This document shows positions 54,898-64,000 of a stretch of 64,000 nt of DNA, piece after piece. Origin of the DNA: Melastoma dodecandrum. Its lineage: Eukaryota > Streptophyta > Magnoliopsida > Myrtales > Melastomataceae. Position 1 is the stretch's first letter. Every line of letters starts with the position of its first letter. Location of the stretch: NCBI GenBank assembly GCA_029817715.1, contig JARUPY010000533.1:2562001-2626000 (forward strand), in the 5' to 3' direction. A program made the translations under genes and the position numbers. The notes beneath the pieces are model-generated. The model was not told where the DNA came from. It did not search any database and was given only the letters and a program-made list of their open reading frames with translations.

Positions 54898-56533
54898 CTA
54901 TCTATTCATGGCTGCCAGGGCCAGAAAAACTCGAATAGTGGAATGCTTCGCTACCGGACTAAAGGTATCATTATAGTCAATGCCTTCACGCTGCGTATAC
55001 CCTTTAGCTACCAAGCGAGCCTTAAACTTATTAACACTCCCATCTACATTGAACTTAGTTTTAAAGATCCACTTACAACCAATAGGAATCTTTCCCGGAG
55101 GTAACTCCGTCAAAGACCAGGTATGATTCTCAGTTAAAGCACTCAACTCAGCATCTATAGCCTGTCGCCAATGCTCATGTTGAACAGCCTCAGAATAGGT
55201 AACAGGATCAAAATGGCGCATAATATTGACAGCAAATGTTCTATGTGAGACAGAAAGGTTAGAATAACGAAGAAAATTTTGAAAAGGAAAAGATATACCT
55301 GTCAAAGGTAGACAAATTGGCCTGACAGAAGAAAGAGAGATGGCATGATGGTAGTCCTGAAGATAAGTAGGAAGCCGCTTCTGCTTATTACTTTTCCTGA
55401 GACCAGATGGACTGTCTACAGTACTACCTAATGGTATATCAAGAACTGGAGGACTAGAGGACTGAGAGTGTGTATTCGGGTATAGCAAAAGATCAAAATG
55501 GTGGACTGGTAAAGGCAACAAAGAAGAAGAACCATGACCAGGAGATAACTCTGGACAAGAATCAGGACAAGAATAAGGAAAAGAATTTTCATAGAAGAAA
55601 ACATCTCTAGAAACAAAAATAGAACCAGTAAGCAAGTCATACAGTTTATAGCCCTTTGTCCCAACATGATAACCCAGAAAAATGCATTTAATAGCTCTAG
55701 GATCAAATTTTGTACGACCTTGCTTTAAGGTAGATGCATAGCAAAGACAGCCAAACACTCGAAGATAACTATAATTTGGCAACTTAAGATATAACATCTC
55801 AAAAGGAGTTTTATTATTAAGTTATGGGAGTAGGTAACTTGTTTATAACATGTACTGCAGTTAAAACTGCTTCACCCCAGAAAAGCAAAGGTACTTTAGC
55901 TTGAAAAATTAAAGCTCTAGCCACATTTAATATATGTTGATGTTTTCGCTCAACAACCCCATTTTGTTGTGGCGTTTCTACACAGCTAGTATGATGAAGA
56001 ATACCTCTTTGACTAAAAAATTGAGGCATAAGAAATTCAGATCCATTATCTGTTCTAATGATCTTGACACGAGCATTAAACTGTGTTTCTATCATTGCAC
56101 AAAAACTTTGAACAGCAGCAGCTACCTCAGACTTAGCTTTGAGCAAATAAACCCATGTAAAACGAGAATAGTCATCCACCACAGTAAGAAAATACCTATG
56201 TCCTGTTAGTGTTAAAGAAGATGGTCCCCATATATCGCAATGTATTATTTCAAAACAACTTTTGGTACTCTGCAAATGTATTGGAAACACCAAAAGTTTC
56301 TGTTTTGCATAATGACAAACAGAACAGACATCTGAATGAACAGAAAGGTCCTTGCAAGCTGAAATGTATCTAATTGCACTTTGAGATGGATGCCCCAATC
56401 GACAATGCCAAATCCTATATGTAGACAAATCCCTACTACTAGTAGCCAGAACCTGACTATGCTTGACATCAGTTGCTTCTTGACCGTTCTTGTCATAACC
56501 CAATTTTTCAATAAGGTTAGAAAAAAAAATCAT
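54898..56533 (-). pseudogene. Copia integrase and start of reverse transcriptase
   Basis: 56533-55817: HHCC zinc region (HCRLGHPSQSAIRY, CSVCHYAK) and the DDE catalytic core (HCDIWGPSS, RTDNGSEF, PQQNGVVERKH). 55797-54898: GKGYKLYDL-type C-terminal domain and the RT start (WRQAIDAELSALTENHTWSL, then FKARLVAKGYTQREGIDY). The two are separated by a frame break near 55810. Confidence 0.88.
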
Positions 56534-57862
56534 GAAAAAGATAAAAAATCATAAAATAATAAAATCATGAGAAAATCATAAAATAACAAAATCACCGAAA
56601 ATCAGAAAAATAAGAGAAAATCACAATAAAATCATCGAAAATCAGAAAAATTCACAAAAATCTTTGCAAAATCAAATAAAATCGAACAAAATCATAAAAA
56701 AATCTAACAAAAAAATAATAATAAATTCACTGCATGCTTCCTATAAATAGCTAGACCTTGGTAGACACTGAAGACATAAAAAAAAACACTCGAAAGACAC
56801 CCAAACTTGGAGACGGAGAGGAGAAGAAAGAAACGTTTGGAAGAACAAACGACTAGGAGGGGAACATCCGGATAGTTTTCTAACTATCCCGCACAAAGGT
56901 ACAATGAGGGAGCTGGGAAATGGTACAAATCCCGCTCATCTTCCACCCCGTTTTCCCTTGAGTTTCTTTTGATTTATTAAAAAATGAGCTATAAAAATTC
57001 AGGTGCTTAGAAACGCATTTTTAATGCCTCCCTTTTTTTTTCTACGTATGCGATTTAGTAATCCCTAATTCCCGAACCTTAAACGAATCTCTATAGTTTT
57101 TCTAACCTGAACTTAAAATAGGTTAGTGGCGACTCCGACACGTTTTCAAAATTCAAAGCCTTATCGTCGAGGGATGATATCCATTTTATATGGAACCGGA
57201 AACGGGATCACCCGCGACAGTTCTGCAGGACATACAAGCCATCTCCTCTTTCCTCAGCTAGAACAATCGTCTTTCATGTAGACAGGTCCTGAATAAAGCA
57301 AAAATTTTTGAGAAACAGGAAAGAAAATGTGCCAGTCCGAACCAATTGACTGACCGAAATAAATTCAACTGAAAAGAAGGAATATGTAAAACATCTTGCA
57401 ACGAAAAACCTTTATGTACGACCACTTCACCAATGTGAGTGACCTGAACTTTTTGCCCATTTGGAAGAGAAACAAAGGTATCAACTATTGGGCGACAAGT
57501 ACGGAACATGCAAAGATCATTTACGATATGATCTGTCGCACCAGAATCAACTATCCACTGCTTTGACAACTTAAGAAAAAGACTAGCACAACAAATACCT
57601 GCTGCTGTAGAAAAAGGTTTAAAATTTTCAGAAGAACCAGAAATGGATGTATTAGATGTCTGAAGCATAGCAACAGAAGCTGTCCTAGCAGTGGATACAC
57701 TTCGAGACTGTTCTCCTTGAGCATTGAGCAAGCTCATAAGCTTTTGTATCTGCTCCTTCACTTCATTGAGGTCAGTACCTCGTGAGCTACCACTACCATC
57801 ATTCTCCACTGCTACAGAGGCAGCTTTCGGAAAAGAATCATTAACTCGTCCTCTACGCGCTG
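56310..57862 (-). repeat. Tandem duplication in the Copia, copy 2 (interrupted)
   Basis: Same ~819 bp as 57885-58703, split by the 729-bp solo LTR plus its 5-bp duplication. It carries a second WIVDSGATDH protease motif, then continues into integrase. The copies differ by a few percent and small indels. Confidence 0.8.
56491..57219 (+). mobile_element. Nested solo LTR inside the Copia
   Basis: 729 bp, TG...CA ends, flanked by GTTCT (56486-56490 and 57220-57224). A TATA box (CTATAAATAG, 56741-56750) gives plus-strand orientation. The 5' half is AT-rich with repeated AAAATCA words. The end (TGGCGACTCCGACACG, then GGATCACCCGCGACA) resembles Ty3-type LTR ends. No internal genes, so a solo LTR. 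Confidence 0.85.
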
Positions 57863-57883
57863 AATGACATCTGTAGACAAATC

Positions 57884-58972
57884 TTAATGACAAACAGAAC
57901 AGACATCTGAATGAACAGAAAGGTCCTTGCAAGCTGAAATGTATCTAAATGCACTTTGAGATGGATGCCCCAATCGACAATGCCAAATCCTATATGTAGA
58001 CAAATCCCTACTACTAGTAGCCAGAACCCGACTATGTTTGACATCAGCTGCTTCTTGACCGTTCTGCAGGACATACAAGCCATCTCCTCTTTCCTCAGCT
58101 AGACCAATCGTCTTCCATGTAGACAGGTCCTGAATAAAGCAAAAATTTTTGAGAAACAGGAGAGAAAATGTGCCAGTCCGAACCAATTGACTGACCGAAA
58201 TCAAATTCAACTGAAAAGAAGGAATATGTAAAACATCTTGCAACGAAAAACCTTCATGTACGACCACTTCAACAATGTGAGTGACCTGAACTTTTTGCCC
58301 ATTTGGAAGAGAAACAAAGGTATCAATTATTGGGCGACAAGTACGGAACATGCAAAGATTATTTACGATATGATCTGTCGCACCAGAATCAACTATCCAC
58401 TGCTTTGACAACTTAAGAAAAAAACTAGCACAACAAATACCTGCTGCTATAGAAAAAGGTTTAAAATTTTCAGAAGAACCAGAAACGGATGTATTAGATG
58501 TCTGAAGCACAGCAGCAGAAGCTGTCCTAGCAGTGGATACACTTCGAGACTGTTCTCCTTGAGCATTGAGCAAGCTCATAAGCTTTTGTATCTGCTCCTT
58601 CACTTCATTGAGGTCAGTACCTCGTGAGCTACCACTACCATCATTCTCCACTGCTACAGAGGCAGCTTTCGGAAAAGAATCATTAACTCGTCCTCTACGC
58701 GCTGGTGTGTTAAACGGGTAACCAATCAACTGGAAACACTTTTCTTTTGTGTGCCCCTTTTTACCACAATGACTGCACACAATATCAAACCTTTTCTGCT
58801 GCTTTCTTCTAAAGTCTTGCAAATTTGCAGATGTAGGTGTAGCAAATGCAGCTGACTCAACTCTGTACCCCAGATTGCCAACTTTTACATCCCTTCCATT
58901 CTTATAAGATACTTCTTGTACAACCATTCCATATACCTCGTCCAATGTAGGAAAGGGCTTCATAGCTAGCAT
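57884..58972 (-). pseudogene. Copia gag end, zinc knuckle, protease and GAG-pre-integrase (first copy)
   Basis: 362 open codons. CCHC knuckle CSHCGKKGHTKEKC, then protease motif WIVDSGATDH, then the pre-integrase region IWHCRLGHPSQSAFRYI and CSVCH. It ends where the tandem duplication begins again. Confidence 0.88.
57885..58703 (-). repeat. Tandem duplication in the Copia, copy 1
   Basis: About 819 bp covering the protease and start of the integrase region; matches 56310-57862 after removal of the nested solo LTR. About 22 bp of extra sequence lies at the junction (57863-57884). Confidence 0.8.
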
Positions 58973-59069
58973 TCTGCTTTTAAAACCATCAAACTCATCA
59001 TTAAGCCCATGTAAGAATCAGAATACATAATCCTCCATTTGATTGTCCACAAACTTTTGAAAACAATTA

Positions 59070-59672
59070 TCACTGCATTTTCCACATGAACAATGCGGCA
59101 ATGGTCTCACATGCTTTAACTCCTCCCAAACTCCATAGCTCACAGTAATACTCATCCACACTTCTATTCCCTTGCACTACAGTCATCATTATGTGTTGCA
59201 GTTTACTAATTTTGACTTTGTCTGGCACTGCATATCTTCTTCTTAGGACATCCCATATCTCCGACGCAACATTTATGTAAAAAATGTTCCTAGCTATGGT
59301 TTCGGTCACCGATCTAAGTAACCAGGACACTACCAACGTATTATAACGCTTCCAAGCAAAATAAAGTGGATCCTGAGCGTCTGGCATTGAGATAGTCCCG
59401 TCTATGAATCTAACTTTGTTTCGAAACACTAAAACCATTTCAAATGACCTCACCCAGGTATAATAATTCATACCATTGAGTGCTGGTGTCACTGTGACCG
59501 AATTCAGAGTGTCCACTTGCTGCAAAAAGTGCGGCGACGCCGGATCCTCCACTACCATTACTGAACGCGCCAAACTCACCTCTGTTTGTTGATTTCTTCT
59601 GCTAGTATCCATCTGTGCAGCGCTTTGTAAACCGGCTACTACTTCTGCGAAACTCCTTCGCTCTGATACCAT
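59070..59672 (-). pseudogene. Copia gag, first part
   Basis: 200 codons from the ATG at the primer site, starting MVSERRSFAEVVAGL. It has LNGMNYYTWVRSFEMVL and VDEYYCELWSLGG, typical of the plant Copia gag (UBN2-like). The frame stops at 59070 and gag resumes in another frame toward 58972, so it is broken. Confidence 0.85.
59661..59671 (-). other. Copia primer-binding site (initiator tRNA-Met)
   Basis: TGGTATCAGAG directly next to the 5' LTR. The gag ATG (59672-59670) overlaps the LTR end and this site. Confidence 0.9.
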
Positions 59673-59997
59673 GTCAACGATCGAAGTCCGATCGGAACAC
59701 CAGCGCTGTTATTGAAGGATGAAGAAGAAAGACAAGAAAAATTTTTACTAACTGAACCAACCGAATTCTGTTCCAGCTCTCTTCCCTTTATTACTCTTCT
59801 TTACAATATGGGCTAACTAAAAATATATGGGCTCAGACTAGCAACTAAATTTAACAATGCTACACGGCCCATACTATTATTTCTCAAACTAAAACAATCT
59901 TCTCATTCTGCACTAGTCTTCCTCCTCAGACAGCTGCAACTTCTTCAATTTCACCTCCTGCAGCAACCTTCTGTGCGTCTTGGCTCATTTCTTCACA
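59672..59997 (-). repeat. Copia 5' LTR
   Basis: 326 bp, nearly identical to 53325-53650. The primer site TGGTATCAGAG (minus strand, 59671-59661) follows directly. Confidence 0.95.
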
Positions 59998-60110
59998 GTT
60001 AAAGAGGCAAAGCGAATCGACCGAAACGCTGTCCTCATTGTTTGCCAGGAACTTGGCAACGGGAGTGAACCCATAAGTCCACTCGGACGAGTTCAAGACG
60101 TTCCACCAAT

Positions 60111-61206
60111 CACATACTTCCGACTTGTTCAACGAACTAAAAATTGGATAGAACTCTTAAATGATGTTTACCATTCACCACCCTACAACTCTGTCTTAAA
60201 ACGTCTGGGACGGCCAACTTGTCCTTGCTCATGTCCAAATAATTGAAGAAAGGAGGGTTGCCGGTTGCGAATGTCTTGTTTTGCTCGATGTTTATGTGAG
60301 TATTAGCCCATATGACCAATACGATGACCAAACGTCGCCTAACTCCATTCCCAAATAACAGACCTCCCGAAATGAATACTACCAACAAAAGTAAGAGCTG
60401 AGAGGTACGATTACTAATCTAAACGACCCATTCGGGTGCTTCTAAATGTTGACTCTCCCTCTTGGAATATAAAATTTAGTACGAGTCGATCGGTCCAAAG
60501 TCTACAAACCAATTCGAAATAGAAAACAAGGTAAAGGAAAAGTGTGCCGGCTGTTGAATTTGGTTGTTGTTTCTAATCTCCTGATGCCAGAAGCCCTTGT
60601 TTCTAGTGGCTTCACTTTGCTGTCAGGGACGCGACGACGGCCTAATGCTTCGATCCAGGGAAGAAGGCGTCGAAACGTGCAAGGTCCACCGTTGTAAATC
60701 GCGTTACATAGAATGACGAAGCTAAGACCTGTAAACAGGAGAAGGGCAAGGACAAAATAGAGATCTCCACCACATGGATCTAAATCTAATTCTATCTCCG
60801 CCTTTGTATGTGCCTTTCCATAATGACGAGTCCTGTTGTGATCTTTGTTTCTTTATGGGATAGTTTTTTGCCCTATTCAAGTTAATCCATGTTTTATATG
60901 CTTTCAACCAATACCAAATTCATCTAAACATTTACTGGTTATATTTAAAGCGATCTTTCTTATTAGGGATTGCATATGTTGACCAAATTATTGGAGTCAT
61001 TGTTTCAAAAATAAAAAATAATATCGTCCGTGACAATTTTTTTATAACCAAGAAAAATGTAGCAATAATTTTGATGTGAATTGATAGATAACAAGTACAA
61101 ATTCAACTTGGAGGTATAAAATGGTAGCAACGCCATGGCGCTGAGGCATGGATATGTTATTGCCAAAGATCGAATTAAATCAGGACATGACCGGCTTCGT
61201 TTACGC
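60111..61206. other. Intergenic DNA, no gene seen
   Basis: About 1.1 kb between the COMT relic and the peroxidase 3' end. An open minus frame at 60137-60388 has no recognisable domain. Confidence 0.5.
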
Positions 61207-62481
<1,275 letters not shown>

Positions 62482-62542
62482 CGTTTTGTACTTTAGGACA
62501 AGTTTTTGGTGTGAAGTTTGGCATATGTTCGATCGAGGCACA

Positions 62543-62551
62543 ATATATATA
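62543..62551 (-). promoter_or_regulatory. TATA box of the peroxidase gene
   Basis: TATATATAT, about 65 bp upstream of the ATG at 62481. Confidence 0.6.
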
Positions 62552-63534
62552 GCGAAAGCAACCCGAGATTGTGTCAAACCGACAATGATACAAGTAACCC
62601 CGGAAAGGTCGACCTGGTTCAAACGACGACTTTGGTGTAACCCCAATAAAGAATTGTTCATGAAATTGAGGGGAGGGGAGAGTGGACCATTTCTCACCGA
62701 TTTGACGCGTTAACACCGGGTGATTAATTAGCCGCATGATTTGGTGTATCGAGATAATGTTATTTGAGGTTGACGTTTTGAGTATTCGTGTGAGAAACAT
62801 GTTGTCACCAACTCCAAGATATCGTTTTGATCTTTGTCTGATTTGAGTGCATCAGTTTTGTCACTGTTTTCTAGATTACGGCTGCTGATTAGGACAAGGT
62901 AAATCGTCCTTCGATATCAACCAGAGTGTCGACCGCACTCCCGGGCTCCCAGGTCTTCGTTCGAACATGTTGCCTTTCCATTTACATCGACATACCGAAA
63001 AGCGCGTCATTTTGACTCCACTTGCCTCTCAACAAGATGACCCTTGGTATGAATATGATCGGGCATAGGGATCATCCCGTGTAGCTTATAAACGTCATTG
63101 CACATGAACTTTCTGGCGAAATCGGAGGCATTCAAATCCAACGAAACGAAGTCTCGCACACGTCATGTGTGCAATCCATTAGGTATGAAAAGATCGACCG
63201 AGAATATCCCTCTCGAAGGTGTGATCGTTCGGCGTGCTACGAAGTTTCCCGACTCGGTCGACTCTGCGTCTTCCTCGTCACCAGTCTGATTATTCAAACC
63301 GGATTAGGTTTTCTTGATTCTGAAGGCAACGGTGATTAGGTAGAGTTGTAAACGGGCATAAGATCCGTCATTTTGGGGGGGTAGTTCACTTGCTTATGCA
63401 TATAAAACAAACCGAAAATAATTGAACATTTTAGACTATTGAAGCCTTCCCAATGTCACCGAATGAACACTCCTAGAAAAGCCTACATATTCAGATAACA
63501 TTTTAAATTCGATACACATTATTCCCAATCCCCC

Positions 63535-63565
<31 letters not shown>

Positions 63566-64000
63566 ATAACCTATTTGACCAAATCGAGCTTTTGGCTTAG
63601 TTCACGAAAATTGATTGCGTGTGCTCAATTACCAAGTATTATTCTATATGCACATTTCAAATAATAGATTGTAACGAACCAAGCCCCGATTTGATCCAAT
63701 CAATGTCGCCTTTCTCCACGACGTCACCCAGTTTCCGAAAGAGGTAGGCATTCAAAAATATCTTTTACGAATCGTCGTCGTCCTCCCGCATGTCATTCAT
63801 TCACCCGAAACTGCTCCCATTTTAGTAGACGTATCGATCCACAACTGTTTCTTCACCCCTCTTGGCGACTACATAAATTTTTTCTTTTAGGGGTTTGGTG
63901 GGGTTCTCCCTTTGACTTTAAGCATCACTTTTAAGCCAATCTTTTGATTTTTTTAATTTTTTTGTGTAGACCATGCATTCATTATGTTAAACTAATCGCG
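62552..64000. other. Peroxidase upstream region, no gene seen
   Basis: 1.4 kb with a C run of about 25 followed by an A run (about 63530-63566). No coding exon recognised. Confidence 0.5.

Larger units (their letters stand above)
53325..59997 (-). mobile_element. Ty1/Copia LTR retrotransposon, full length but defective
   Basis: 6673 bp on the minus strand, with 326-bp LTRs at both ends (TG...CA), a 5-bp target duplication GTTAA (53320-53324 and 59998-60002), a tRNA-Met primer site next to the 5' LTR and a purine tract next to the 3' LTR. Gene order gag, protease, integrase, RT, RNase H marks it as Copia. Frameshifts and stops break the polyprotein. Inside are a 0.82-kb tandem duplication and a nested 729-bp solo LTR. 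The two LTRs differ at only a handful of positions, so insertion is fairly recent. Confidence 0.95.
52925..60110 (-). pseudogene. Caffeic acid O-methyltransferase (COMT)-like pseudogene split by a Copia element
   Basis: Right piece (59998 to about 60110): YGFTPVAKFLANNEDSVSVD and SLCLFN. Left piece: after the target duplication, QDKVSVESW ends at a donor (53294/53293). An intron runs to the CAG at 53123-53121 and exon 2 (from 53120) reads [14 protein letters not shown], then [20 protein letters not shown], before truncation near 52925. Order, words and the intron between ESW and YYLKDAVL match plant COMT genes (exon 1/exon 2 junction). The 5' start, the SAM-binding region and the 3' half are absent, so it was or became a pseudogene. 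The Copia sits between Asn and Gln of exon 1. Confidence 0.78.

Noticed and set aside
60137..60388. 83-codon minus-strand frame with a hydrophobic start, first taken for a glycosyltransferase N terminus
   Set aside because: No motif supports it, and the nearby sequence proved to be a COMT relic.

Overview
This is nuclear DNA from a flowering plant. Genes are split by GT-AG introns, and about a dozen recognisable plant families are present. The window also holds a plant pararetrovirus relic and an LTR retrotransposon. Homopolymer C or G runs are frequent and intergenic DNA is AT-rich. I cannot name the species from sequence alone. All exon models were read by eye from splice signals, and most were checked because the summed exon length stays in frame.

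Layout, left to right. 1-822 (-): first exon of plastid 6-phosphogluconolactonase, cut by the window edge. 1095-2618 (-): plastid aldo/keto reductase. 2904-3728 (-): HD-ZIP I transcription factor. 7841-8227 (+): SAUR gene with upstream ORFs. 10723-15431 (+): large coiled-coil nuclear-type protein. 18297-19571 (+): growth-regulating factor with a miR396 target site. 20084-20270 (+): possible small heat-shock protein relic. 21011-22167 (+): single-RRM protein. 22844-25044 (-): PAM2 plus two-RRM (CID-type) protein. 27704-30090 (+): SR34/SF2-type splicing factor with a GC-AG intron. 30786-31058 (+): small conserved plant protein. 31305-31877 (+): truncated MBD8-like AT-hook protein.

About 32.7-41.27 kb: one genome-length endogenous caulimovirid. 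It has a coat/zinc-finger plus movement-protein ORF, a protease-RT-RNase H ORF, a long ORF with two zinc knuckles and a C-terminal part I do not recognise, a promoter with poly(A) signal, a small coiled-coil ORF and a decayed tRNA-Met primer site. Only four internal stops and one frameshift break it. The gene order (coat before movement protein) and the third ORF make it the best candidate here for something undescribed.

42491-46054 (+): clock pseudo-response regulator of the PRR5/9 type, with evening-element and G-box motifs upstream. 47359-48009 (+): NHL membrane protein. 48324-49355 (-): Nudix-like protein. 50259-52718 (+): DMR6/DLO-type 2-oxoglutarate oxygenase. 52925-60110 (-): caffeic-acid O-methyltransferase pseudogene split by a 6.67-kb Copia element (53325-59997; 326-bp LTRs; GTTAA target duplication). 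The Copia carries an internal 0.82-kb tandem duplication and a nested 729-bp solo LTR with its own GTTCT duplication. 61207-62481 (-): class III peroxidase.

The host genes are ordinary single-copy-looking plant genes with no shared pathway. The interest lies in the two transposon/virus regions and in several regulatory details (miR396 site, evening elements, GC-AG intron, upstream ORFs).
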